A DNA stretch of 34,332 nucleotides from Lachnospiraceae bacterium (GCA_022774705.1 JALFLM010000190.1:1-34332); one strand, 5' to 3'. Shown: positions 15,461 to 22,974, counted from the first letter of the stretch. A program made the numbers and translations. Notes: generated by a model from the sequence alone, not told the origin.

Positions 15461-15907
15461 ATGAAATTTTCAAGAAAAAGCAGATACGGACTCAGTGCTC
15501 TGATCGATCTGGCAGTGAATTCCAAGACGGAACAGGTTTCCCTGTGCAGTATTGCAAAGCGGAACAGCATATCCCCCCAGTATCTGGAGCAGATCTTCGC
15601 CAATTTACGAAGGGCGGGAATTGTAAAAAGCATCAAGGGCTCCCAGGGCGGATATTTCCTAAAGGGCAGTCCGTCGGAGATCACAGTAGCGCAGGTTCTG
15701 GAAGCGCTGGAAGGTGATTACCATATTGAAGCGGAAAAAGCGCCGGAAGACAGCAGCAGCCCCGGTGTATCCGTAACGATACAGACCAGAGTAATCGATG
15801 AGATAAACCGCAAACTGGATGATGTCCTGCAGAATGTGACACTGGCAGACCTGGAACAGGACTATCTGGAGAATGAGGCGTATAATCAGAATATGTATTA
15901 TATTTAG
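15461..15907 (+). CDS. Rrf2-family transcriptional regulator (CymR-like)
   Basis: A 148-residue winged-helix protein. The N-terminus MKFSRKSRYGLSALIDLA and the block ISPQYLEQIFANLRRAGIVKSIKGSQGGYFL are the Rrf2 signature. IscR and NsrR ligate an Fe-S cluster with three Cys between residues about 90 and 110; this protein has only one Cys (Cys30, SLCSIA) and none in that region, so it is more like CymR, the cysteine-metabolism repressor that senses through CysK. Placement directly after cysK supports this reading. AAGGA sits only 4 nt before the ATG, a short spacing. A 19-bp palindrome and a terminator follow the stop. The likely target is the palindrome over the cysK -10 box. Confidence 0.88.
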   Translation: MKFSRKSRYGLSALIDLAVNSKTEQVSLCSIAKRNSISPQYLEQIFANLRRAGIVKSIKGSQGGYFLKGSPSEITVAQVLEALEGDYHIEAEKAPEDSSSPGVSVTIQTRVIDEINRKLDDVLQNVTLADLEQDYLENEAYNQNMYYI

Positions 15908-15925
15908 GATAATAAGCGGGAATCC

Positions 15926-15944
15926 TCGGTAATTCAATTACCGA
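15926..15944. repeat. Perfect 19-bp palindrome after the Rrf2 gene
   Basis: TCGGTAATT, a central C, then AATTACCGA. It begins 18 nt after the stop codon. It is not followed by a T-tract and could be a protein site. Its sequence differs from the candidate cysK operator. Confidence 0.5.
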
Positions 15945-15977
15945 TGTAGTTCGCGAGACATACAGGTTTATATTTCA

Positions 15978-16006
15978 GGAGAGGGCAAAGGAACCCTCTC
16001 CCTTTT
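15978..16006 (+). terminator. Intrinsic terminator of cysK-rrf2
   Basis: GGAGAGGG (15978-15985) pairs with CCCTCTCC (15994-16001) around an 8-nt loop, followed by CTTTTGATTT. Confidence 0.8.
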
Positions 16007-16088
16007 GATTTACAACAGGTGACGAAAAGGTATATAAAATAAAAGCACCAGCCCCCAGCTCTTACGTCTGAAAACTAATGCTTTCCAG

Positions 16089-16161
16089 TGCGCCTTCAGG
16101 GGCTCGAACCCTGGACACCCTGATTAAGAGTCAGGTGCTCTACCAACTGAGCTAAAGGCGC
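16089..16161 (-). tRNA. tRNA-Lys (CUU), copy 1
   Basis: The 73-nt minus-strand sequence folds as a complete cloverleaf: acceptor GCGCCTT/AAGGCGC, D arm GCTC/GAGC, anticodon stem CCTGA/TCAGG with loop CTCTTAA (anticodon CTT), T arm CAGGG-TTCGAAC-CCCTG, and discriminator A. CCA is not encoded. It is nearly identical to the tRNA at 18660-18732. Confidence 0.95.
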
Positions 16162-16299
16162 GTCCACATATGTCAAAATTTGTTGTAATTATTGTATCGT
16201 TATACTAGCACATGGAGTTTTAAAAATCAAGATTTAATTTACAAAAATTTTGTTAAAAATTCATATTTTGTTAATAATTGTGAAATACGGGAGGAAATT

Positions 16300-16368
16300 A
16301 TGGGATTTTTGGACATATTTCAGAAAAAACGTACTGTCCGAAAGCGGATGAATTTTTTCCTGCGATAA
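16300..16368 (+). CDS. Tiny ORF (22 residues), possible leader peptide or gene remnant
   Basis: A very good ribosome site (GGGAGGAAATT) precedes an ATG that encodes MGFLDIFQKKRTVRKRMNFF and two more residues, then stops inside a long hairpin (16355-16402). The composition is basic and amphipathic. The N-terminus resembles the starts of many small cytosolic proteins (MGF-D-F-KK), so it may be the intact beginning of a gene whose remainder was lost. It may equally be a real small peptide. No homolog is recognised. The surrounding stretch 16162-16431 holds no other gene. Confidence 0.35.
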   Translation: MGFLDIFQKKRTVRKRMNFFLR

Positions 16369-16402
16369 AACAGTATCTGAAATCTGTTTTATCGCAGGAA
16401 AA
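16355..16402. repeat. Perfect 19-bp inverted repeat (long hairpin)
   Basis: Arms 16355-16373 and 16384-16402, with a 10-nt loop; core CCTGCGATAAAACAG. T residues precede and A residues follow the stem on both strands, which is the reverse of an intrinsic terminator. It lies between the tiny ORF and the 3' end of the lipoprotein gene. Confidence 0.75.
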
Positions 16403-16431
16403 GTCAGACGGGGCGAACTGTTGTTTTCAGG

Positions 16432-17646
16432 TTAATTTTCCCGTCTTGCTTTTACATCTTCTATACTGTATGCTTCTGCCAGATGAATCAGATCCTCCAT
16501 ATCGGCATCAGGAGTTATCTCATTTATAACTTTAGAAAGATCATCGGCATTATAGGCGTTAACATAAATTCCGGTTGTCAGACCATACAGCTCTTCATAT
16601 GCTTCCGGGCTGTCAGCTGTCCAGAAGCCCTGCGCGATGGAAAAAGCGGTACCGTCTTCATTGCGGTACAGATCTGCATGTCCTGTCACTGCATTATACA
16701 TGACCGCAAAAGAAGGACCTAACAAAGAGGAATATTTGCCTGTTACATACTGGAGAAGTCCATCATGAACCGCATCCAGATTTTCGGAGGTAAAGCAGTC
16801 GACCGTTCCTGTCTGGATGTCAATACCGGTCGTTTCCCGGGCTTCTTTTATGGTGTCCAGAAGATTTACTACTGTACAGCAGCTTAAGATAACAGAATAT
16901 TCTCCGGTATTCAGTTGTTCTTTGAGTGCGGAAACGGCAGCTTCTTCCTGAGGGTAGCCGGGTATGATGCATACTTTTCCGTTTTCATTTTCCAGCACAG
17001 CAGGTTCAGTTACGGCAGCCTGTGCAGGAGAAAAGCCCAGGGTTTCCAGCATGGCTTCCGTACGGTATGTGTGCATGGAGTTATTGTATTTTGTACCGCC
17101 GCTCAATACCAGATAACCGGAAGGCGTATCCGCCTCTGCCTGCTTTTTCATAAAAAAGGAGGTCATATCTGCACCGGCGTTCTGTTCCATCTCTTCACTG
17201 GGTCCGATTACACCAAGAAAATACGGGTTTGTTTTTACTTTTTCAAAATCTTCTTTCGGGATGGAACCGGAGCCCATCATATAATAGACACCGGATTTTT
17301 CACAGGTTTCCAGAGTAGATTCCAGATCGTATGTAATAAAAGAGATGATTCCTTTTGCTCCTGCGGTAATTACTCTATCAACGAAATCAGCTTCATCTTC
17401 TGCAGATGAAATACTGCCGGGATACAGAAAATCCACAGGAAAACACTCTGATATGTAGTTTTCATAATAATTCTGAAAAGCGCGTACTTCCGGATCCTGT
17501 CGGTCATAAGTAGCTACCGCAATGATGATACGGTTTTCTGGATTCTGATTTTTTTCGCTGCCTTTTTTGCCCGTCTGCTCACCGGAACAACCGGAAAAAA
17601 GAAGGCAAAGCGTCAGAATAATCAACATAAAAACGTTTTTTCGCAT
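16432..17646 (-). CDS. Orphan periplasmic-binding-protein-type lipoprotein
   Basis: A 404-residue lipoprotein: signal peptide residues 1-19, lipobox FSGC (Cys20), then a polar linker. The body resembles type I substrate-binding proteins (RbsB/LacI fold): RIIIAVATYD at the start, VDRVITAGAKGIISF, GPSEEMEQNAGADM, SGYLVLSGGTKYNNSMHTYR, and a late ILSCCTVVNLLDTIKEA. Such proteins catch sugars or other small ligands for ABC transporters or chemosensors. No permease or ATPase gene is adjacent, so it either works with a transporter elsewhere or is a sensor. The second of two close ATGs is chosen because AAGGAG then lies 7 nt upstream; the first ATG directly abuts it. Ligand unknown. Confidence 0.75.
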   Translation of the reverse strand: MRKNVFMLIILTLCLLFSGCSGEQTGKKGSEKNQNPENRIIIAVATYDRQDPEVRAFQNYYENYISECFPVDFLYPGSISSAEDEADFVDRVITAGAKGIISFITYDLESTLETCEKSGVYYMMGSGSIPKEDFEKVKTNPYFLGVIGPSEEMEQNAGADMTSFFMKKQAEADTPSGYLVLSGGTKYNNSMHTYRTEAMLETLGFSPAQAAVTEPAVLENENGKVCIIPGYPQEEAAVSALKEQLNTGEYSVILSCCTVVNLLDTIKEARETTGIDIQTGTVDCFTSENLDAVHDGLLQYVTGKYSSLLGPSFAVMYNAVTGHADLYRNEDGTAFSIAQGFWTADSPEAYEELYGLTTGIYVNAYNADDLSKVINEITPDADMEDLIHLAEAYSIEDVKARREN

Positions 17647-17973
17647 ATTCATGCTCCTTCCATTTTTTGATAAATAGTTGCCGTTTGCTGCAGGAATATT
17701 TCTGCAGTCTCAAAACTGTTCAGAGAAACAGATTTTTAAACAATTTCAGTATAACATTTTGCAGTCGAACTGGAACAGAATGTGGCAATGCAGAATATTC
17801 CTGATTGTTATAGCATCACTGCTTTGGGTACATTGAAATTCTTCAATCTGTTTTCGGGTAATACAGGTGGAATTTCGAAAAGAGTATGGGAACAGCAGAC
17901 AAATTTCAGATTGTTTCCGGGATGGGTTTCGTATCCGAAATCCGATTTACAGTAAATTGGAGATATGTTACAA

Positions 17974-18002
17974 TTGACTTAAAGCATAATCAGAGCTATT
18001 GT
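17974..18002 (+). promoter_or_regulatory. Promoter of the DUF2284 gene
   Basis: TTGACT (17974-17979), 17-nt spacer, TATTGT (17997-18002). The start near 18009 leaves about 34 nt to the ATG. In the rest of the gap 17647-17973 I see no gene; it is AT-rich and contains one half-site AACTGTTCAG near 17715. Confidence 0.55.
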
Positions 18003-18042
18003 GCGAGTGAAATATTGTGATACAGGAAGGGGAATGTATATT

Positions 18043-18585
18043 ATGACAGTGGATTATGAAGCTTTGAAACAGATGGCGCTTGAATGCGGTTTTTCCCATG
18101 TGGGAGATCTGAATGCGGATCTGATTGTACTGCGCCCGGAGGTGCGCAGTGCCTGTGCGGAGAATAAATGTCAGGCATACGGAAAAAACTGGGTCTGCCC
18201 TCCGGCGTGCGGAACTCTGGAGGAGTGCGGAGAACGGATTCATAAATATAAAAAAGGGTTGATCGTACAGACCACAGGGGAACTGGAGGACAGTTTTGAT
18301 CTGGAAGGTATGGAAGAACTGGCGGAGAATCATTCGAAGACATTTGATAAATTTGCGGATCGGCTGAGAGAGCAGTATCCCGATGCACTGATTCTGGGAG
18401 ACGGAGCATGCAAACGCTGCAAAAGCTGTACATATCCGGATGAGCCCTGCCGCTTCCCTGCCCGTCAGTCCTCTGCTATGGAAGCATATGGTATGGTTGT
18501 CAGCGAAGTCTGCAAACAGAATGATATTCCCTATTATTACGGACCGGGCACGCTGACTTACGTGGGATGCGTGCTGGTGGAATAA
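18043..18585 (+). CDS. DUF2284 Cys-rich (probable metal/Fe-S binding) protein
   Basis: A 180-residue soluble protein with 12 Cys. The N-terminal group is Cys38-x4-Cys43-x8-Cys52-x3-Cys56-x5-Cys62, with the family text YGKNWVCPPACG. A second cluster, Cys123-x2-Cys126-x2-Cys129-x6-Cys136 (CKRCKSCTYPDEPC), looks like a 4Fe-4S or zinc site. This is the pattern of DUF2284, described only as predicted metal-binding, common in anaerobes. The start at 18043 is preferred because AGGAAGGGG lies 10 nt upstream and the promoter at 17974 would start transcription near 18009. The gene stands alone between a divergent lipoprotein gene and a tRNA. Its partner and function are unknown. Confidence 0.8.
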   Translation: MTVDYEALKQMALECGFSHVGDLNADLIVLRPEVRSACAENKCQAYGKNWVCPPACGTLEECGERIHKYKKGLIVQTTGELEDSFDLEGMEELAENHSKTFDKFADRLREQYPDALILGDGACKRCKSCTYPDEPCRFPARQSSAMEAYGMVVSEVCKQNDIPYYYGPGTLTYVGCVLVE

Positions 18586-18616
18586 TGGTTCGGCTTTAAG
18601 CAGTTTACCAAAGCAA

Positions 18617-18653
18617 AAAAAAGTTTCCTGCATGTTCTGCAGGAAACTTTTTT
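18617..18653. terminator. Strong bidirectional terminator
   Basis: A perfect 16-bp stem including the A and T tracts (18617-18632 with 18638-18653) and a 5-nt loop. It stops the DUF2284 transcript on the plus strand and the tRNA-Lys transcript on the minus strand. Confidence 0.92.
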
Positions 18654-18659
18654 CACCAG

Positions 18660-18732
18660 TGCGCCTTCAGGGGCTCGAACCCTGGACACCCTGATTAAGA
18701 GTCAGGTGCTCTACCAACTGAGCTAAAAGCGC
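18660..18732 (-). tRNA. tRNA-Lys (CUU), copy 2
   Basis: A 73-nt cloverleaf identical to copy 1 except at acceptor position 5, where C becomes U and the pair with G68 becomes a G-U wobble. Anticodon CTT, discriminator A, no encoded CCA. It has its own promoter (18771-18798) and terminator (18617-18653). Confidence 0.94.
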
Positions 18733-18770
18733 ATCCTTTTTGTTTGTTGTGTTCGCTCACAACAGTAGCT

Positions 18771-18798
18771 ATTATAATACAAATCAAAAAAAAGTCAA
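18771..18798 (-). promoter_or_regulatory. Promoter of tRNA-Lys copy 2
   Basis: On the minus strand TTGACT (18793-18798), 16-nt spacer, TATAAT (18771-18776). The start would be about 30 nt before the mature tRNA 5' end. Confidence 0.75.
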
Positions 18799-18841
18799 TA
18801 GATTTTTTGAAAAAAATTAAAAAAGTTTCATAAATGTTTGG

Positions 18842-18870
18842 TTGAATCTGCCGTTGATTATGGATATAAT
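18842..18870 (+). promoter_or_regulatory. Promoter of the AI-2E family gene
   Basis: TTGAAT (18842-18847), 17-nt spacer, TATAAT (18865-18870). The start near 18877 gives a 33-nt leader to the ATG at 18910 and rules out the longer upstream reading of the frame. Confidence 0.7.
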
Positions 18871-18909
18871 GAAAAGGATATAAAACGGAAAGGATTTGGT
18901 TGTTTTTGC

Positions 18910-20295
18910 ATGGATAATAATAAAAACTGCGTAAGTGGTGATTATGGCAGTAAAAACGGTGATTACGATAATTTCAGAGGAGAACCCGGGATTTCCGTGA
19001 AATCGGGGACAGGTTCGGCGTACGAGAATGAAAAGATAAACAGAAAGATGGAGAGGGAGAAAAGACAGCAAAAAAGTCCGGAAGAAGGTCACGGGATTCC
19101 TGAGAAATCCCATCGGTTCAGATACAACAGCAAATATTACACCATATGTATCTATACGGCTGTCACGGTTGTTATCTGTGCTGTGATCGTGCGGGCGATT
19201 TTCATGTGGGAGGCCACCAGTGCAGCGGTGCACAGCATCATGGAATGGACGCTGCCCTATCTGATGGGGATATTTCTGGCCTGTCTTCTGTATCCTCTTG
19301 TTGTATTTCTCAGGGAGCATGTTTTTCAGAATCTGATGGAGAAACACCGGGGACTGGGAACGGGACTTTCCATTCTGATGACTTATGTGATATTTCTCGG
19401 AGTGATTATCATGGTGATCGGAGTTATCATTCCTCAGGTATGGCAGAGCGTGCTGGATCTGGCGGCGGCGGTTCCAGGCTGGTATGGGAGAACGATGGAG
19501 CTTCTTGTTGAGCTTAACGAACAGATACCGGATATTGATTTTGATTTTATTACGGAAAAATTTCAGGAATTCGGCAATGCATTTCTGTCCAGCAGCAGTA
19601 TTCAGCAGCAGCTGCAGAATATTCTGATGACTGTGGTTTCCACATCGGTTTCCGTGGTAGCGGTATTCCTTGATTTTCTGATCGCACTGATCGTATCTGT
19701 GTATCTTCTGATCGATCTGAACCGCATCGGAAGAACTTCTAAAAAAATACTCCGGGCTTTTGTATCGGAGAACATGACAGGGAAGATTATCAGGATTTCA
19801 AAAGAATGCTACGATATTTTTTCCAGTTTTGTTTCCGGTAAGATGGTAGATTCTCTGATTATCGGGATTCTCTGCTTTATTGCCATGAATCTGCTGCGCC
19901 TGCCTTATGCGCTGGTGATCAGCGTGGTAGTCGGAGTAACCAATATGATTCCTTATTTCGGGCCTTTTATCGGAGCTGTTCCCGGAGGTTTTATCCTGCT
20001 TATGGTTTCACCGGTCAAGATGCTGATCTACCTGATTCTGATACTGGTACTTCAGCAGTTTGACGGGCTGTATCTGGGACCGAAGATTCTGGGGGATTCC
20101 ACAGGACTCCGCCCGGCATGGATTATATTCTCGGTATCAGCCGGAGGCGTAGTCTGCGGTGTACTTGGTATGTTCCTTGGTGTACCGGTGGTGGCCGTGA
20201 TCGGACATCTGATCAATATATGGATCAATTACCGGCTGGAGAAAAGAAATGTAAAGGTGCAGGACGATTCAGCAGCGCCCGGTCAGCTTTCTTAA
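18910..20295 (+). CDS. AI-2E family transporter (TqsA/YdiK-like)
   Basis: A 461-residue membrane protein. Residues 1-75 are hydrophilic and low in complexity, rich in Asn, Gly, Lys and Glu, and are not part of the family core. The core (about 80-440) has eight or so hydrophobic helices and the AI-2E signature IPYFGPFIGAVPGGFILL, then LQQFDGLYLGPKILGDSTGLRPAWIIFSV and a late GMFLGVPVVAVIGHL. Members are proposed to export autoinducer-2 or to be Na+/H+ antiporters; the substrate here is unknown. The ATG at 18910 fits the promoter at 18842-18870; AAAGGA lies 15 nt upstream, a long spacing. The last 27 bases overlap a candidate minus-strand small ORF. Confidence 0.88.
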   Translation: MDNNKNCVSGDYGSKNGDYDNFRGEPGISVKSGTGSAYENEKINRKMEREKRQQKSPEEGHGIPEKSHRFRYNSKYYTICIYTAVTVVICAVIVRAIFMWEATSAAVHSIMEWTLPYLMGIFLACLLYPLVVFLREHVFQNLMEKHRGLGTGLSILMTYVIFLGVIIMVIGVIIPQVWQSVLDLAAAVPGWYGRTMELLVELNEQIPDIDFDFITEKFQEFGNAFLSSSSIQQQLQNILMTVVSTSVSVVAVFLDFLIALIVSVYLLIDLNRIGRTSKKILRAFVSENMTGKIIRISKECYDIFSSFVSGKMVDSLIIGILCFIAMNLLRLPYALVISVVVGVTNMIPYFGPFIGAVPGGFILLMVSPVKMLIYLILILVLQQFDGLYLGPKILGDSTGLRPAWIIFSVSAGGVVCGVLGMFLGVPVVAVIGHLINIWINYRLEKRNVKVQDDSAAPGQLS

Positions 20296-20430
20296 GGCAT
20301 CACCGGCCAGACAGAGGCGTTTGTTGAAGCAGCGGATGCGATGACACAGTTTCGGATTACAGGCTGCAAAGCGGCACATGCACCAGTAGAATGTGGAAGA
20401 ACGACAGTTTTTTTTAGCCAGGGCAATCAC
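20269..20430 (-). CDS. Candidate Cys-rich basic small protein (53 residues)
   Basis: An antisense-oriented small frame with eight Cys at positions 9, 17, 19, 24, 29, 34, 40 and 53 and many Arg/Lys. The middle, WCMCRFAACNPKLCHRIRC, shows regular Cys spacing of about five. Upstream on the same strand are TATAAT (20463-20468) and AAAGGAG, but the GTG start is only one base after the latter, which is too close. An ATT at codon 2 would be spaced better but is a very rare start. The 3' end overlaps the end of the AI-2E gene by 27 bases. No homolog is recognised. It could be a metal-binding or secreted peptide, or chance. Apart from this and the terminator at 20546, nothing is seen in 20296-20600. 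Confidence 0.35.
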   Translation of the reverse strand: MIALAKKNCRSSTFYWCMCRFAACNPKLCHRIRCFNKRLCLAGDALRKLTGRC

Positions 20431-20545
20431 ACTCCTTTCCGGCAGCTGCCTGTGTTATTATCATTATATGCATGATCCGGCATGTATTTACCATAAAGAG
20501 CAGCCATGGCTGCAGCTGTCTGCAGAGTGCCGCAGGTGTGCAGGA

Positions 20546-20601
20546 AAAAATCAGAGCCGGCTGAGACCAGATTGGAAGCTTCAGAACCGGCCCTGATTTT
20601 T
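20546..20601. terminator. Terminator after trmB
   Basis: Left arm 20546-20560 and right arm 20587-20601 pair over 15 bp with one mismatch, with A-run and T-run on the outside of the stem. It overlaps the trmB stop codon and works on the minus strand, probably also on the plus strand. Confidence 0.75.
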
Positions 20602-21251
20602 CAGTTTTTCCAGCCGGGCTTTAAGATCATTTTGTGGATCGGTGTGCCCATGGAAGAAAAACGTTCTTCATATTCCGTCATGATGTTGCCCTCATTCATT
20701 GGATCATTGTGCAGATCGTCTGTATATGCGATCAGATTCCAGTCGGGTGCTGCCTGAGCCGTTTCCAGAGAAAAGCGGAACAGGTCGGTATTGTCTGTTT
20801 TGAATTCCAGACAGCCTGCGGGATGCAGAATCTGTTTGTAGCGGGCAAGGAACTGCATGGAAGTCAGACGGCGTTTAGCGTGCCGGTCCTTGGGCCACGG
20901 ATCGGAAAAATTCAGATAGATCCTCGCCACTTCACAGGGGGCAAAAACCTTACAGATATCTTCCGCGTCCATGCGGATAAAACAGAGATTCTGCAGCTGC
21001 AGATCCTCCTGTTTCTCCAGCGCACGCAGCAGAACGCTGGAATATTTTTCAATGCCGATGTAATTGATCTGAGGATTTTTAAGGGCCAGCTCGGTGATAA
21101 AGCGCCCTTTGCCCATACCGATTTCTATATGAACAGGATTGTGATTGCCAAACTGGGTATACCACAGCCCTTTTTTATCCTCAGGAGTTTCATAACAGTA
21201 CATGCTGGCCGCAATCGCCTCGCGTGCACCGGGAACATTACGTAATCTCAT
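20601..21251 (-). CDS. trmB: tRNA (guanine-N7-)-methyltransferase
   Basis: A 216-residue SAM-dependent enzyme that methylates G46 in the variable loop of tRNAs. Motifs: SAM site VHIEIGMGKGRFI, then IGIEKYSSVLLRAL, and the TrmB signature YLNFSDPWPKDRHAKRRLTS, in which the Asp is thought to be catalytic. The C-terminus TEYEERFSSMGTPIHKM is also conserved. A start at the ATG at 21251 gives MRLRNVPGAREAI, in line with family N-termini (MRxR) and length (about 213). A GTG at 21308 would add 19 residues, but it overlaps the likely -10 box (21297-21302). AAAGGA lies 26 nt upstream of the ATG; a small hairpin CGGAT/ATCCG between them may bring it to a working distance. Confidence 0.94.
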   Translation of the reverse strand: MRLRNVPGAREAIAASMYCYETPEDKKGLWYTQFGNHNPVHIEIGMGKGRFITELALKNPQINYIGIEKYSSVLLRALEKQEDLQLQNLCFIRMDAEDICKVFAPCEVARIYLNFSDPWPKDRHAKRRLTSMQFLARYKQILHPAGCLEFKTDNTDLFRFSLETAQAAPDWNLIAYTDDLHNDPMNEGNIMTEYEERFSSMGTPIHKMILKPGWKN

Positions 21252-21296
21252 CTCTAAAAACCGGATATAAAAATCCGTCCTTTCTATAGGTGGTAT

Positions 21297-21302
21297 ATTA
21301 TA
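21297..21302 (-). promoter_or_regulatory. -10 box upstream of trmB
   Basis: TATAAT on the minus strand, with a weak -35 (CTGTAT, 21320-21325) 17 nt upstream. The position supports the ATG at 21251 as the translation start. Confidence 0.4.
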
Positions 21303-21474
21303 GTTCACTCTTTAACCGGATACAGGGTGCCGTGAGGCTTCATCCCGGTGAAGTTTGAACTGTAACCATTATAACAGAATTTTTAGATATTTAAGAGGTT
21401 TTTTATTTTTTTTTCCTTTGATATGTAGTAAGATAAAAGAGACTGTTAAGATTTGTTTTAAAAGGAGATCAGTT

Positions 21475-22974
21475 TTGAAAAATTATGATGATTATGGGCG
21501 GTTTTTGAAGAAAACCGGGGAATATATACGGAAGTTTATGGTAGTGTGCTGTGTTCTGTGCCTGATTGGCGGGGTGACCGGGGGACAGGTGCTGACGGCG
21601 TATGCTTCAGGGGAAAAACAGACTTCGGATACGAAGGTTAAGGTGGAGATCGGGAAGAAGACATCTGCTTCTGCCTATATCAGGGCGAAGAACTGGCCAA
21701 AAGGGCCTTCTGTGGAATCTGCGTCGGCGGTTCTGATGGAAGTGAATACCGGTACGGTGCTTTATGCCAAAAATCCCGATACGCAGATGTATCCGGCCAG
21801 CATTACCAAGATCATGACAGCGCTGCTGACACTGGAGCACAGTAAGCTGACGGATACGGTTGTATATGAGGGGGAGGCAATCAATGCTCTTCCGCCGGGA
21901 TATGTTTCTGTTGGTGCTGTGGAAGGAGAGAAGATGTCTGTGGAAGAATGCCTGCGGGCGCTTCTGATGTATTCGGCCAATGATGTTGCCAATGGGCTGG
22001 CGGTTCACGATTCAGGTACCATTGCGGAATTCGCCAAAAAGATGAATGCGCGTGCAGAAGAGGCGGGCGCTAAAAATACACATTTTAACAATCCCAGCGG
22101 GCTGCATGAATCGAATCATTATACGACGGCTTACGATATGTGCCGTATTATGCGGGAATGCATCAGATATGATACGTTCAATGAAATTGCAGGTGACAGG
22201 ATTTATACACTGAAGGCCAATAACAAGCGAAAAGAGGATTTTACTTTTGCTGCCAAGCATCACATGGTATTTCCGACCAGCCCGGACTACTATGAATATT
22301 GTGTCAGCGGCAAGACCGGTTACACTTCGGAAGCCGGCAATACGCTGATCACCTATGCGGAAAAAGACGGTATGAAGCTTGTGTGCTGTGTGATGAAGGC
22401 CGGTTCCGGTGTTGCCTATTCCGATACAAAAGCGTTGTTCAATTACGGATTTGACAATTTCAGTGTGGTTGATGTTTCGGCGGAAGAGGAACGTTTCACG
22501 TTAAAGGATGCGGGTATTTTTGCTTCAAAGGATATGGCATCGGATACCTCTTTCAATATCACGATTCCCGAATACTGCTATGTGGTGCTTCCGTCGGGGA
22601 CCGGTTTGAATAAGGTTGATACGGATATCCGCTATCTGAAGGATGCAGAGGACGGCTGCTTTGCCGAAATTGATTATAAATATGAAGATATGCTTGTGGG
22701 AAGTGCCAGACTGAAGATGAGCAGCACGGAATCTGCCGGTACGGAAGGTTTTGACTTTGATTCTCACCCGGAATCGGAAACGGAAAGTGCGGCGGATGCG
22801 GAGACCGGCAGCGGTCTGAAGAACATCTGGAACCAGACCAGAAACATTGATGTGCGGATTGTGATTGCCGTGATTGCTGTAGTTGTTCTCGCTGCAGCAG
22901 TATGTATTATCACTGTTATCCGCGGGAAAGATGACAGGATACGTTTTGATAAAAAGCACAGGCGCAGAAGATAG
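21475..22974 (+). CDS. D-alanyl-D-alanine carboxypeptidase (DacA/PBP5 family)
   Basis: A 499-residue penicillin-binding protein of low molecular mass type that trims the last D-Ala from peptidoglycan stem peptides outside the membrane. Signal or anchor segment at residues 21-44. Catalytic motifs: SITK (Ser109, Lys112), SAN (167-169) and KTG (280-282). A second domain (about 335-415) follows, then a Glu/Ser-rich linker, a C-terminal transmembrane helix (about 460-483) and a very basic tail (RFDKKHRRRR). The start is a TTG at 21475 with a perfect AAAGGAG and 7-nt spacing; an upstream frame to 21355 has no ribosome site. E. coli PBP5 uses an amphipathic anchor, so the true transmembrane tail is a clostridial variant. 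Confidence 0.93.
   Translation: MKNYDDYGRFLKKTGEYIRKFMVVCCVLCLIGGVTGGQVLTAYASGEKQTSDTKVKVEIGKKTSASAYIRAKNWPKGPSVESASAVLMEVNTGTVLYAKNPDTQMYPASITKIMTALLTLEHSKLTDTVVYEGEAINALPPGYVSVGAVEGEKMSVEECLRALLMYSANDVANGLAVHDSGTIAEFAKKMNARAEEAGAKNTHFNNPSGLHESNHYTTAYDMCRIMRECIRYDTFNEIAGDRIYTLKANNKRKEDFTFAAKHHMVFPTSPDYYEYCVSGKTGYTSEAGNTLITYAEKDGMKLVCCVMKAGSGVAYSDTKALFNYGFDNFSVVDVSAEEERFTLKDAGIFASKDMASDTSFNITIPEYCYVVLPSGTGLNKVDTDIRYLKDAEDGCFAEIDYKYEDMLVGSARLKMSSTESAGTEGFDFDSHPESETESAADAETGSGLKNIWNQTRNIDVRIVIAVIAVVVLAAAVCIITVIRGKDDRIRFDKKHRRRR

Noticed and set aside
16355-16402. Long hairpin as an intrinsic terminator
   Set aside because: T-run lies before and A-run after the stem on both strands, the reverse of what termination needs.
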